DNA of 64,000 bases from Burkholderia paludis (GCF_000732615.1 NZ_JPGL01000018.1:1-64000), one strand, 5' to 3'; positions 28,816 through 37,892 are shown, numbered from the stretch's first letter. A program made the numbers and translations. Notes: generated by a model from the sequence alone, not told the origin.

Positions 28816-29895
28816 ATGGTCAAGCAAGCGGTAGCAGCAGCAGTCATCGGATTGGGCGCCGTGTCGGGCGCGTGGGCGCAGAGCAGCGTCACGCTGTACG
28901 GCAGCCTGGATGCCGGCGTCGCGTACGTGAACAACGTCGGCGGCCAGGCGAAGTGGGCGATGATCCAGGGCAACACGCAGCCCGATCGGTGGGGCCTGAA
29001 GGGCAAGGAAGATCTCGGCGACGGCGTGTCGGCCATCTTCCAGCTCGAAAACGGCTTCTATACGAACAACGGCCAGCTCGCGACCGCGAACACGCTCTGG
29101 AACCGCGCGGCGTACGTCGGCCTCAGCTCGGAGCGCTACGGCACGCTGACGCTCGGCCGCCAGACGCCGCTGTCGTTCGACTATCTCGATCCGCTCAGCA
29201 CGGCCTACCTCGCGATGAGCTGGTACGCGTTCCACCCCGGCAACATCGACGGGCTCGCCGCGACCGGCAACGTGCCGTACAACAACTCGGTCAAGTACCG
29301 CTCGCCGACCTTCGCGGGCTTCACGGCCGCGACGACGATGGCGCTCGGCAACACGACCAACTTCTCGACCGGCAAGTCGGTCGGCGTCGCGCTGAACTAT
29401 GCGAACGGGCCGTTCAAGGCGTCGGCCGTCTACTCGAACGAGCACGACCGCTCGATCCTGATCAGCACGACCGGCATCACGACGTTCCAGGGGCAGAACA
29501 CCGCGAACGGCTACACCGCGAACAAGGTGGAGAACATCGGCGCGGGCGCGTCCTACCAGCTCGGCGACTTCCTCGTGCACGGCCTCTACACGCGCACGAA
29601 GATGCAGTCGAACGGCTTCTCGGACACGTTCCAGAGCTATGACGCGGGCGTGAACTACCAGAGCAGCGCGTTCAACACGATCGCGGGCGGGGCGGCGACC
29701 ACGACGCTGGCCGGCCGGCGCTGGACGCAGGTCGAACTCGGCGACATCTATGCGCTGTCGAAGAGCACGCAGCTATATGCGAACGTGCTGTACGAGCATG
29801 GCTCGGGCGGCGCGCAGGCCGCGTTCTTCACGGCCGGCGTATCGAGCACCGCGAACCAGGTGGTCGTGCTCACCGGGATTCACCACTCGTTCTGA
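28816..29895 (+). CDS. Outer-membrane porin, Burkholderiales OmpC-like
   Basis: A 359-residue general porin of the 16-strand, trimeric type. A signal peptide ends at AWAQ, followed by SSVTLYGSLDAGVAYVNN, the standard N-terminal strand of Burkholderia porins. The protein ends in a terminal Phe (GIHHSF), the outer-membrane assembly signal. The ATG at 28816 has AGGAG five bases upstream. It is divergent from the catabolic operon and shares the same type of operator, so it is likely the dedicated outer-membrane entry route for the substrate. Confidence 0.93.
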   Translation: MVKQAVAAAVIGLGAVSGAWAQSSVTLYGSLDAGVAYVNNVGGQAKWAMIQGNTQPDRWGLKGKEDLGDGVSAIFQLENGFYTNNGQLATANTLWNRAAYVGLSSERYGTLTLGRQTPLSFDYLDPLSTAYLAMSWYAFHPGNIDGLAATGNVPYNNSVKYRSPTFAGFTAATTMALGNTTNFSTGKSVGVALNYANGPFKASAVYSNEHDRSILISTTGITTFQGQNTANGYTANKVENIGAGASYQLGDFLVHGLYTRTKMQSNGFSDTFQSYDAGVNYQSSAFNTIAGGAATTTLAGRRWTQVELGDIYALSKSTQLYANVLYEHGSGGAQAAFFTAGVSSTANQVVVLTGIHHSF

Positions 29896-29929
29896 GCGGC
29901 GCCGGGCGGCAGGCGCCCGACCCGGCAGG

Positions 29930-29955
29930 AGCGGCCCGCGCGGCCGCTTTTTTTT
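29930..29955 (+). terminator. Rho-independent terminator after the porin gene
   Basis: AGCGGCC pairs with GGCCGCT around a 5-base loop and is followed by an uninterrupted T run. It lies 35 bases past the porin stop. Confidence 0.85.
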
Positions 29956-30041
29956 CGCCGGCGCGCCGCGATGGCGCGGCCGCCGCGCGCGGCGGGCCGG
30001 CAACGGGTAGCATCAGGGCATCCCGACCGACGGAGACGACC

Positions 30042-30344
30042 GTGGCAGTCTATTTGCTGGCGCAACTTCGCTTCACGCACCGCGACGCATACGACCGGTA
30101 TCAGGCGCGCTTCATGGAGGTATTCCGCCGGTTCGACGGGCGCCTGCTCGCGGCCGACGATGCGCCGGTCGCCCTCGAGGGCGCATGGGACCGCGACAAG
30201 GTGGTGTTGATGTCGTTTCCCGACGAGGCGGCGGCGCGCCGGTTCGTCGAGTCGCCGGACTACCGGGAGATTTCCGAGGATCGCCACGCGGGCGCCGACA
30301 CGCTCGCGCTGCTCGTGCACGGCCTGCCCGCGCCGCGCGCGTAA
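30042..30344 (+). CDS. DUF1330 family protein
   Basis: A 100-residue dimeric alpha-beta barrel-type protein of the DUF1330 family. It starts with the YLLAQLRFTHRDAYDRYQAR pattern and contains LEGAWDRDKVVLMSFPDEAAARRFVESPDY, the hallmark of the family. The start codon is GTG at 30042 with CGGAGA just upstream. The function is unknown, though relatives include small monooxygenases. It lies between the porin and the second IclR gene and may belong to the catabolic island. Confidence 0.85.
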   Translation: MAVYLLAQLRFTHRDAYDRYQARFMEVFRRFDGRLLAADDAPVALEGAWDRDKVVLMSFPDEAAARRFVESPDYREISEDRHAGADTLALLVHGLPAPRA

Positions 30345-30391
30345 GCCCGGCGGCGGGCCGGGCCGAGACGCCTACACCGACGCCTACGCCG

Positions 30392-31285
30392 TCAGAACAT
30401 CGCGACCTTGTGGCGCGCGTGCGCGAACGTCGGATCGCTTTCGAGCGGACGATAGTTCAGCCGCTGCGACAGGTCGACCGCCGCGCCGCACACGGCTTCG
30501 ACGAGCCGCTCCTTCTCGCCCGCCTCGCCGATCTCGGAGCGCGGCACCGTCGCGGTGATCGCCGCGACGATCGAGCCCGAATGATCGCGCACCGGCGCCG
30601 TCACGGCCGAAATGCCGCTCTCGAACGCGGCCTCGCTGACCGCGTAGCCGAGCCGCGCGTAATGGCGCACGCGCTCGTACAGCTCGTCGACGGTGCCCGG
30701 CGTGCGTTCGGTGAACTGCTCGAGCCGCTTTTCCGGATACAGCTGGCGCAGCGCATCGCGGGTCAGGTCGCCCATCAGCACGTGGCCATGCACGGTCGCG
30801 TGCGCGGGCAGGCGCGTGCCGACGTGCACCTTCACCGAACCGAACATCGACGCGTTGCTCTGCGCCTTCGCGACGAACACGACGTCGCGCTGGTCGCGGA
30901 TCAACAGATGCGTCGACAGGCCGGTCGCGTCGCGCAGCCGTTCGAGCACGGGCCCGCCGAGGTCGGTCAGTTCGAGCGAATTCAGGTATTCGAAGCCGAG
31001 CCGCAGCACGCCGACGCCGAGCCGGAAATGGCGGTCGCCGTTCACGCGCTCGAGGAAGCCGAGCGCCTCGAGCGTCTGCAGCAGGCGGAACGTGGTCGTG
31101 CGCGGAATGCCGATGCGCTTCGACAACTCGGGCGCGCCGAGCACGGGCTCGCGCGCCGAGAATTCGGCGAGGATCCGCAGCCCGCGTTCGAGCCCCGGCA
31201 CCAGATAGGACGAAGCGCCGCCGGACGATTCGTCGTCGCCGGGCGCCGCGGGTTCGGGTGCGTCGCTCATCGTTGTCTTGACCAT
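30392..31285 (-). CDS. IclR-family transcriptional regulator (island-flanking)
   Basis: A 297-residue IclR regulator, strongly similar over its length to the operon-internal IclR protein. Shared segments include PGLERGLRILAEFS, REPVLGAPELSKR and GTRLPAHAT. The helix-turn-helix recognition region IGIPRTTTFRLLQTLEALGF is almost the same as in the paralogue, so both may read the same operators. The effector-binding half diverges more. An alternative start at 31270 would shorten it by five residues. It is transcribed toward the DUF1330 gene, on the opposite strand. Confidence 0.92.
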   Translation of the reverse strand: MVKTTMSDAPEPAAPGDDESSGGASSYLVPGLERGLRILAEFSAREPVLGAPELSKRIGIPRTTTFRLLQTLEALGFLERVNGDRHFRLGVGVLRLGFEYLNSLELTDLGGPVLERLRDATGLSTHLLIRDQRDVVFVAKAQSNASMFGSVKVHVGTRLPAHATVHGHVLMGDLTRDALRQLYPEKRLEQFTERTPGTVDELYERVRHYARLGYAVSEAAFESGISAVTAPVRDHSGSIVAAITATVPRSEIGEAGEKERLVEAVCGAAVDLSQRLNYRPLESDPTFAHARHKVAMF

Positions 31286-31545
31286 GTGGACATGGACGGT
31301 AGGAAATCAGTCACGAAACAGGTCGCGGATCGTCGCGGACAGCCGGTCGTGCCGTGCCGGCACGCGCATCCACGACGCCATGAAGAGTCATTCACGGTCG
31401 AGAGGATAGCAGCGATGGACGGCGCGACGCCATGCGGACATCGCCGGACGCCGGCAGGACGTCCGCCCGGCCGCGTACGCGGCGAGCAGCCGGGGGATGG
31501 CGGCCGGCACGGCATGCGCCGCCGAATCGGCCGCCCGACGGCGGG

Positions 31546-32025
31546 CTACAGGCGCGACAGGTGAACCCGGACGTTCGCGCGGTCGTACGTAAAGCCGCCG
31601 GCCGTATCGGGTTCGAGCACGCGCGCCAGATCGACCGCATACATCCATCCGCTGCCCAGGCGCCCGCCGTTCACGGCGCGGATCCGGCTGCCGCCGACCG
31701 CGATCGCGGCATGGAACACCGTGCCGCCTCGCGAAAAGCCGACCGCCGTGCCGGCCGGAATGCTCGCGCGCCCGTCCCATTGCCCGCCGGTCTCGAAGTT
31801 GAACCGGGCCCGCCAGTGCTGGCCGATCGTGTCGAGCAGCGCACCGGGCGCGATGATCGCATCGCTGCGCAGCAGATAGCGGACATAGGCCGCGGCGTCG
31901 TAGCAGACGCCGCCGGAAACATACTCGTTGATGTCGGCCATGCCGAACATCAGCGCCTGGCCGTGTTTCTGCCGTTCGGTGAAACCGGACTGGGCGACGT
32001 GCCCGCCCAACGGGGTCAGTTGCAT
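31546..32025 (-). CDS. Putative papain-like (NlpC/P60-type) cysteine hydrolase
   Basis: A 159-residue protein without a signal peptide. Cys41 in SGGVCYDAAAYVRYLL starts a helix, and His105 in TVFHAAIAVGG starts a strand, followed by the NGGRLGSGW turn. This Cys-helix and His-strand layout is that of papain-fold enzymes such as NlpC/P60 peptidases. A third catalytic residue is not obvious. The ATG has AGGAG upstream. It might cleave peptidoglycan, act as an amidase, or be an effector; none is shown. It lies immediately downstream of the secretion operon on the same strand, 100 bases away. Confidence 0.55.
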   Translation of the reverse strand: MQLTPLGGHVAQSGFTERQKHGQALMFGMADINEYVSGGVCYDAAAYVRYLLRSDAIIAPGALLDTIGQHWRARFNFETGGQWDGRASIPAGTAVGFSRGGTVFHAAIAVGGSRIRAVNGGRLGSGWMYAVDLARVLEPDTAGGFTYDRANVRVHLSRL

Positions 32026-32124
32026 GGGTGGCTCCTGTTGAAGAAGAAAGGCGTCATGGTCCCGCCGACGCGATAACGTCTTATCTTATTACGATATCCG
32101 CCACCCTCGGCCTGATCGTGCGCG

Positions 32125-32604
32125 TCACGGCATGCGCGCCGCCGCCGCGGGCGCGTCGGCGGCCGCGGCGGGATTCGGCGCCAGCCTCAGCCGCACGCGC
32201 AACGGCTGGCGCATGTCGGGCGGCGGCGGCTCCGCCAGCGGGCCGGCCGTGAGCAGTTGCCGCAGCGTCGCGTCCGCGTCGGTATCGCCCAGCGACGCGA
32301 ACTCGACACGCGTGACGGCGCCGTTCGCGCCGATCCACGCGCTCACGACGATCGCGGGCAGCGGCGCGTCCGCGCTCGCGTTCAGCACGCGCGTCTCGAA
32401 GTAACGGTGCAGACGGTCGGCCGCGTCGCCGTCGGCTTCGAGCCACGCCTGGAACTGCTGCCCGGCGAGCTGCCCGTAGCGCAGCCACGCCTGCGGCACG
32501 TCGGCCGTCTGCGCGGCGGCCGGCGCGGCGCCCACACCCAGCGCAGACGCGACGGCGAGCGCCCGCCCCCATTTCGATGCCCACCACGCCTGCATTCGCT
32601 TCAT
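32125..32604 (-). CDS. TonB C-terminal-like periplasmic protein
   Basis: A 159-residue exported protein. An N-terminal signal peptide ends near AAPAAAQ. The C-terminal half (about residues 60-145) has the TonB C-terminal-domain pattern: PAIVVSAWIGANGAVTRVEF followed by DADATLRQLL and the Pro-rich PLAEPPPPDMRQPLRVRL. It lacks the membrane anchor and Pro-rich spacer of true TonB. It may therefore be a periplasmic connector that mimics the TonB tip. It is the last gene of the 12-gene tpsB operon, 60 bases after the protease gene. Confidence 0.72.
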   Translation of the reverse strand: MKRMQAWWASKWGRALAVASALGVGAAPAAAQTADVPQAWLRYGQLAGQQFQAWLEADGDAADRLHRYFETRVLNASADAPLPAIVVSAWIGANGAVTRVEFASLGDTDADATLRQLLTAGPLAEPPPPDMRQPLRVRLRLAPNPAAAADAPAAAARMP

Positions 32605-32664
32605 CCCGCCTCCCGTTTCGATGGTTCGCCGTTGCCCTGCGCCGCCCGGCCGGTCGACCGGCCG

Positions 32665-34098
32665 TCAACCGAGCCCGATCGGTACATACAGCCGCGCGGC
32701 GCCGCGCTGGACGAGCAGCGCGACATTGCCGCGCGCGGCGTCGATCTCGGTCATCAGCGCGGCGACGCTCGCGACCGGCGTACCGTTGACCGACAGCACG
32801 ACATCGCCGGGCTGCAGCCCCGCGCGGGCGGCCAGACCGCTCGCCTGCTCGACCACCAGCGCCTGGCCGACGCCGAGCCGCTGCCGCTCCTGCTCCGTGG
32901 CCGCGCGCAGCGCGAGCCCGAAGCGCGCGGGCCCCGGCTCGCCGCCGGCCGCCCCCGTACCGCTGTCGAACGTGTCGATCGTCGCGCTCACGTGCATCGC
33001 GCGGCCGGCGCGCCACACGAGCAGATCGGCTTGCCGCCGGGCCCGCATGCCCGCGACCATGCCGAGCAGGTCCGCCGATTCGGCCACCGGCCTGCCGTCG
33101 AGCGCGAGCACGACGTCGCCGGGCTGCAGGCCGGCGCGCGCGGCCGGGCCGTCCGGCTCGACCACCGTGATCAGCGCGCCGTCCGGGCTCGCGAGGCCGA
33201 ACGAACGCGCGAGCGCCTGGCTCACCTCCTGCAGGGCCACACCGAGCCGGCCGCGCGTGACCTTGCCGGTGCGCAGCAACTGGTCCTTCACGTCGAGCGC
33301 GATGTCGATCGGGATCGCGAACGCGAGCCCCTGATAGCCGCCCGTCTTCGAGAAGATCATCGAGTTGATCGCGATCACGCGGCCGTCGAGGTCGAACAGC
33401 GGGCCGCCCGAATTGCCGGGGTTGATCGGCACGTCGGTCTGGAGAAACGGGATCGCGCGCTCGCCGGGCAACGAACGCGCTTTCGCGCTGACGATGCCCT
33501 GCGTGACCGTGTTCGCGAACCCGTACGGCGAACCGATCGCCATCACCCAGTCGCCGACCTCGGTGCGCGCCGGATCGCCGGTCGCGACGACCGGCAGATG
33601 GTGCGCGTCGATGCGGATCACCGCGACGTCGGACACGGGATCGCTGCCGATCACGCGACCCGTGAACTGCCGCTTGTCGGTCAGCTTCACGTCGATCGCG
33701 ACCGCATCGCCGACCACGTGCCGGTTGGTCAGGATCACGCCGTCGGCGCTGACGATGAAGCCGGAACCGAGGCTCACCTCCTCGCGGTTGCCGATCACGC
33801 GCCGCGCGAGAAACGGCGCGAGCGGATGATCGGGCGCGATGCCGGGCGGCAGCTGGATGCCCATCTGCGTGACTTCGCGCGTGACGCTGATGTTGACGAC
33901 AGCCGGGCCGACGCGCCGGACCAGCTCGGCGAAGTTCGGCAGCGCGACGGGCGGCGGCGCAGCGGCCGCCCGCGCGGGCCGTTCGGCAGCCGGCGTGATT
34001 GCGCAGGCGTCGACGCACGCGCATGCGAGTACCCATGCGAGCACGCCCGCGATCGCCCGCGGCCGCGCCGCCCGGCCTGTGTGCCTGCCCGCTTTCAT
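32665..34098 (-). CDS. Periplasmic trypsin-like serine protease, DegP/DegQ type
   Basis: A 477-residue HtrA-family protease with an N-terminal signal sequence that contains a possible lipobox-like VLAC (residues 23-26). The catalytic triad is His127 (TNRHVVG), Asp157 (VSDVAVI) and Ser230 (GNSGGP). Two PDZ domains follow (about 305-375 and 395-475). It would degrade or refold misfolded envelope proteins. Its place in the tpsB operon suggests quality control of the secreted adhesin or of the outer-membrane barrel during transport. Confidence 0.9.
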   Translation of the reverse strand: MKAGRHTGRAARPRAIAGVLAWVLACACVDACAITPAAERPARAAAAPPPVALPNFAELVRRVGPAVVNISVTREVTQMGIQLPPGIAPDHPLAPFLARRVIGNREEVSLGSGFIVSADGVILTNRHVVGDAVAIDVKLTDKRQFTGRVIGSDPVSDVAVIRIDAHHLPVVATGDPARTEVGDWVMAIGSPYGFANTVTQGIVSAKARSLPGERAIPFLQTDVPINPGNSGGPLFDLDGRVIAINSMIFSKTGGYQGLAFAIPIDIALDVKDQLLRTGKVTRGRLGVALQEVSQALARSFGLASPDGALITVVEPDGPAARAGLQPGDVVLALDGRPVAESADLLGMVAGMRARRQADLLVWRAGRAMHVSATIDTFDSGTGAAGGEPGPARFGLALRAATEQERQRLGVGQALVVEQASGLAARAGLQPGDVVLSVNGTPVASVAALMTEIDAARGNVALLVQRGAARLYVPIGLG

Positions 34099-34163
34099 GT
34101 CGAGGTTCCTCGTCGGTGCGCGCCGGTGCATCGCCACCCGCGCCGCACGGTTGGCCGCGTGCA

Positions 34164-34541
34164 TCACTTCGGTGGCACCGCGACCGGCGCATCGGGCCGT
34201 TGCGGCGTGACCGACCGCCCCCAGTTCGAACCGAAACGGTTCCGCTCGGTCGACAGGTTGAACGTGCCGAGACGGTTCGACGGCTGCTTCGACAACCGCT
34301 CCGAATCCGTTTGCGATGCGCCCGCCTGCGGATCGGCCTTCGGTTTCAGTTGCTGGCTCAGGCAGTCGTACGACAGTGCGCGCCGGCCGTCGACTTCCGC
34401 ATCGACGCACACCGGCTTCGCGGCCGCCGCCGACGCGGCCGCACTCGCCGCACTCCCCGCCGCGTGGCCGCCCTGCGCGTGCGCGGCGGCGGCCGGCAGC
34501 AGGCAGACGACCGTCGCGACGACGCTTCGTCTCATCTTCAT
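34164..34541 (-). CDS. Small periplasmic hypothetical protein
   Basis: A 125-residue protein with a signal peptide ending near AHAQ, an Ala/Ser-rich linker, and two cysteines (KPVCVDAEVDG and LSYDCLSQQ) that could form a disulfide. The C-terminal half is rich in Ser, Arg and Asn (STERNRFGSNWG). I recognise no family. It sits 65 bases before the protease gene and 46 bases after the preceding gene, in the operon. Confidence 0.65.
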   Translation of the reverse strand: MKMRRSVVATVVCLLPAAAAHAQGGHAAGSAASAAASAAAAKPVCVDAEVDGRRALSYDCLSQQLKPKADPQAGASQTDSERLSKQPSNRLGTFNLSTERNRFGSNWGRSVTPQRPDAPVAVPPK

Positions 34542-34587
34542 GCGCGCCTCCTTCGGAAAGGGCTCCATTGCACTCGCGCCGCCGGCA

Positions 34588-35451
34588 TCACGGGTTCGCG
34601 CCCCGCGCCGACGCGCGCGCCAGAAATCGCGCGAATGCCGCGCGATCGGCTGCGCCGACGGCCGGCTCCCGCGCATCGGCGTGCCGCGTCCATGCGTCGC
34701 GCATGCCGTCGACCGGCTGCCACGCATGCACCTGTGCGCCGGTCGGATACGGCGTGACGAGCGGTTCGCGGTAGTCGACGCGAAACAGCGGCGGCGCCTC
34801 GCTGCCGGCCGTCCACAGATCGCCGACGTCGCGCACGCTCGCGTCGAACCAGAACCGCACCCAGCGCGCGGTGGGCGCATGCGCGTCGCTGCCCGGCGCA
34901 TCGCCGGAACCCGGTGCGGCGGCGCCCGGCTCGACGGCGCCCGACGCCTCCGGCACGCGCAGGAAGCCGGCCAGCACCAGCAGCACGGCCGCCAGATCGT
35001 CGTCGCGCAGCATCCGGTACGACCAGAGATCCGCGACGTCGACGCAGTCGATCACCGCGACGAAGCGCGCGATCGTGAGCGCGGGCCACGCGCGCCGCAT
35101 CAGCGCGTAATGGCGCGCCCACTGCGCGACGAAGCGTTCGCGATGATCGGCGGCGACCTGCACGTCGCGCGAGCCGCGAATCGTCAGCTCCTCCGGCTGG
35201 TACTGGCGCGTCGTGAGCACGCATTGCGCGGAACACCGCGCACTCCGGTGCCGTGCATAGCCGCCGGCGCCGGGCAACGGCTCCAGCGCGCCGAAGCACA
35301 GCGGACAATGCGTGGGCCACTCGCCGGGCCGGCCCGGCCACGGGTTGGCCTTCGGCATGCGTGGGCGGTCGGCGGCCGCGGCCGGGCGGCGGCGCCCGGG
35401 GGTACGCGCGTCGGGGGCCTCGACGCGCGGCGTCGAACGGACGGTTGCCAT
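34588..35451 (-). CDS. Hypothetical cytoplasmic protein with a CPLC motif
   Basis: A 287-residue protein without signal peptide or membrane spans. An N-terminal CPLCFGAL and a later CSAQC form a possible four-cysteine zinc knuckle (residues about 49-77). A segment with LWSYRMLRDDDLAAVLLVLAGFL resembles no family I know. The N-terminal 40 residues are basic and low in complexity, so the start may lie further inside, for example at MPKANPW. It is in the middle of the tpsB operon. A cytoplasmic Cys-rich protein in an otherwise envelope-directed operon is notable. Confidence 0.6.
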   Translation of the reverse strand: MATVRSTPRVEAPDARTPGRRRPAAAADRPRMPKANPWPGRPGEWPTHCPLCFGALEPLPGAGGYARHRSARCSAQCVLTTRQYQPEELTIRGSRDVQVAADHRERFVAQWARHYALMRRAWPALTIARFVAVIDCVDVADLWSYRMLRDDDLAAVLLVLAGFLRVPEASGAVEPGAAAPGSGDAPGSDAHAPTARWVRFWFDASVRDVGDLWTAGSEAPPLFRVDYREPLVTPYPTGAQVHAWQPVDGMRDAWTRHADAREPAVGAADRAAFARFLARASARGANP

Positions 35452-35459
35452 GCGCGCGC

Positions 35460-36350
35460 CTACCGGGCGGATGCCAGCGCTTTCTTCAGCGCGTCTTCGT
35501 TGATCGGCGCGTTCGCGGCCAGCTTCGCGAGATACGCCTGCGCATTCTGCTGCGTGCGCTGCGCGCGCAGCATCTCGCGCAGTTGCGCCTTCACGTCGGC
35601 GAACGGGCGCGGCGCGGCCGCGCGTACGTCGATCAGCTTCACGACGTGAAAGCCGGCCGGCGTCTGGATCGGCGCGGACACCTGGCCGGGCTTCAGCGCG
35701 TCGGCCGCCTGCCGGACCGCCGGCACCATCAGCTGATCGGGCACGAAGCCGAGATCGCCGCCGTTCGCCGCGCTCGCCTGGTCCTGCGAATTCGCCTTCG
35801 CCAGCGCCGCGAAATCGCCGCCGCGCGCGCGGCTCGCAAGCTCGGCCGCCTGCTTGCGCGCCTTGTCGAGCGTCGCGGCATCGGCGTTCGGCGGCACCGC
35901 GATGTAGATCTGCGCGACATGCAGCGCGCGCGGCGCGTTGAACGCGGCGCGGTTCCGGTCGTACGCGGACTGCAGCTCCGCGTCCGACGGGTAATCGGCC
36001 GGCGGCGCGCTGACCGACGCGAGATAGCTGCGCACGACGATGTCGCGCTGCGCCTGCTCGACGGCCGCCTGCACCTGCGCCTGCCGGTCCCAGCCCTTCG
36101 CTTTCGCTTCGGCCAGCACGGCCTTCTGCGCGAGCGTCGAACGCACGATCTGGTCCAGCGTCGCGGGATCGGCCGCAAGACGCTCGCGTCCCTCCGGACT
36201 CACCGTCTTCAACAACCCCGCGATATCGGCCTGCGTGACCGACGCCTGCGCGGCGTTCGCGATCACGTCGTCCCCGGCGTGCGCCACCGGCGGCACGCCC
36301 AGCGCAAGACTGCCCGCCACCGCTGCCAGCCACTTCATCTTCGTCATCAT
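35460..36350 (-). CDS. Parvulin-type (PpiC) peptidyl-prolyl isomerase
   Basis: A 296-residue periplasmic chaperone of the PpiC/SurA class. A signal peptide ends near VAHAG. An N-terminal helical chaperone region (about 30-130) is followed by the parvulin domain (about 140-240), with ALHVAQIYIAVP, DFAALAKANSQDQAS, GGDLGFVPDQL and TPAGFHVVKLIDVR. It would assist folding of the beta-barrel proteins or the exoprotein crossing the periplasm. A PpiC-type gene is also found in the P. aeruginosa pdt neighbourhood, as far as I recall. Confidence 0.88.
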   Translation of the reverse strand: MMTKMKWLAAVAGSLALGVPPVAHAGDDVIANAAQASVTQADIAGLLKTVSPEGRERLAADPATLDQIVRSTLAQKAVLAEAKAKGWDRQAQVQAAVEQAQRDIVVRSYLASVSAPPADYPSDAELQSAYDRNRAAFNAPRALHVAQIYIAVPPNADAATLDKARKQAAELASRARGGDFAALAKANSQDQASAANGGDLGFVPDQLMVPAVRQAADALKPGQVSAPIQTPAGFHVVKLIDVRAAAPRPFADVKAQLREMLRAQRTQQNAQAYLAKLAANAPINEDALKKALASAR

Positions 36351-36558
36351 CGTTCGACTGCCCTCCGGATTACCCTCGAAATGCGGACGCTGCGTCGGCG
36401 CGCGTCCGTCGGCATCACGCGCAGCACTCGCGGCTGCGTCATCCCGCCCGGCGGCGGCGCCCCCGGCCGGCCGACGAGCGCGGCGCGCGCGGCCCGGCAA
36501 CCGGCCGCGCGGCGCCGATCGTGCGGCCGGCGATCCGCGCCCTGGCCCGCCGCGAGCG

Positions 36559-37137
36559 TCACTGCGCGGCCGCCACCGTGGCCGCCCCGGCGGCCGATTC
36601 GGTCGGCCGCTCGTCGGCCGCCGCACGCGTCGCCGCTTCCCGCTCGGCCATCGCGGGACGGTTGCGCAGGTGCAGCAGGAATTCCTGGATCAGGCGATCC
36701 CACAGCTCGATCGTCGAGCGCAGGTAACGCTCCGACACGCCGCCCGCGACGACCACGTCCATCTCCAGCGCGAGAAACGCCCCATGGCTCGCGAGCCGCG
36801 CGAAGCGCTTGGTCCGGTTCCAGTCCGCGACGAGCTCGGCCGGCAGGTCGCCCTGCACCTGCAGCACGCACGACAGCGTGTAGTCGATGTACGGCAGCGC
36901 GGCAGGCTGCGCATCGGCGCCCTGCGGCGCGAGCGCGACGGCCGGGTTGCCGAAGCGCACCGCGAAGCCGATGCCCTGGCTTGCGCTCATCAACTGCACC
37001 GCGCCGTTCTGCTCGGCCGCCGTCACGCGGTAGCCCGCGCGGCGCAGCACGTCGGCGAGACGGTCGGCGCTGATCGCCTCGATCGGCGCGTCGGATGCCG
37101 CGCGTTCGTCGCCGGCGTTCGGTTGCTTGTCCTGCAT
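36559..37137 (-). CDS. YbjN-domain protein
   Basis: A 192-residue protein with a YbjN domain in about residues 20-160. The domain has the CesT/type-III-chaperone-like fold; here IEAISADRLADVLRRAGYRV, IGFAVRFGNPAV, YTLSCVLQVQG, WNRTKRFARLA and FLALEMDVVVAGG follow the usual order. It lacks an obvious signal peptide. YbjN-type proteins act as cytoplasmic chaperones or sensors. The C-terminal 30 residues are Ala-rich and disordered. The ATG has GGAGAA upstream. It lies between the coiled-coil and PpiC genes. Confidence 0.75.
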   Translation of the reverse strand: MQDKQPNAGDERAASDAPIEAISADRLADVLRRAGYRVTAAEQNGAVQLMSASQGIGFAVRFGNPAVALAPQGADAQPAALPYIDYTLSCVLQVQGDLPAELVADWNRTKRFARLASHGAFLALEMDVVVAGGVSERYLRSTIELWDRLIQEFLLHLRNRPAMAEREAATRAAADERPTESAAGAATVAAAQ

Positions 37138-37196
37138 GTCTGTCTTCTCCGTATTCAAAGAATGGATCGGTGCATTCCCGGCTGCGCGCCGCGCGC

Positions 37197-37880
37197 TCAC
37201 GGCGCGCCCGCCGACGCGGCCGACGCCGGCACCGGCGTGGCGGCAACGGGCCGCGCGGCCGGGTCGTATTTGCCTGCATACAGCGCATCGCCGTAGCGTT
37301 GCGCGATATCGTCGTACTTCACGCGCGCCGACTGCGCGAACGGCTGCCGCGACGACAACAGCGTGCCGAGCCCGACATGCTCGTACGCGTCGAGAATCTC
37401 GTGCCCCACGCGATACAGCTCGGCATTCCCTGCCTGGCAGGTTTTCAGCTGTGTGTCGCGCGCAGCGGCATCCTTCTGCAGTTGCGCGTGCTGCGCATCG
37501 CGGGCGCGCGACACGGCGAGCAGATCCTCGTAGGAGGATTTGTATTTCGCCAGCGACTTCCCGTCCTGCTCGCGGCCGGCCCGCTCCTGCGCGAGCGCAC
37601 GCTTCGCGGCCGCCTCGGCGCCGGAATCGCCGCGCGCGGACGCAAGCTGCCCCTGCAGCGCCTTCAGTTGCGCAAGCGCGTCGTCGCGCTGCTTCTCGGC
37701 TGCCGCCTTGTCGCTCTGCAACTGCGCCTGGCTGTCCTGCAACTGGCGCAGCTCCTGCACGGTCGAGCGCAACTGGCTGCGCAGCTTGTCCTCGATGCCC
37801 TGTGCGTGCGCGCCGCCGGCCGCCAGCAGCAGCGTGCCGCCGAAGGCGGCCGCCAGCATCGTTCGAGTGATCGTATTCAT
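37197..37880 (-). CDS. Periplasmic coiled-coil protein
   Basis: A 227-residue protein with a signal peptide ending at GAHAQ. A long heptad-rich coiled coil follows (about residues 30-150, LRSQLRSTVQELRQLQDSQ onward), then a globular tail with TCQAGNAELYRVGHEILDAYEHVG. The last 25 residues are Pro/Ala-rich. It could bridge the envelope or scaffold the porin. It starts 12 bases past the preceding porin gene, so the two probably work together. Confidence 0.75.
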   Translation of the reverse strand: MNTITRTMLAAAFGGTLLLAAGGAHAQGIEDKLRSQLRSTVQELRQLQDSQAQLQSDKAAAEKQRDDALAQLKALQGQLASARGDSGAEAAAKRALAQERAGREQDGKSLAKYKSSYEDLLAVSRARDAQHAQLQKDAAARDTQLKTCQAGNAELYRVGHEILDAYEHVGLGTLLSSRQPFAQSARVKYDDIAQRYGDALYAGKYDPAARPVAATPVPASAASAGAP

Positions 37881-37892
37881 GCGCGGCTCCGG

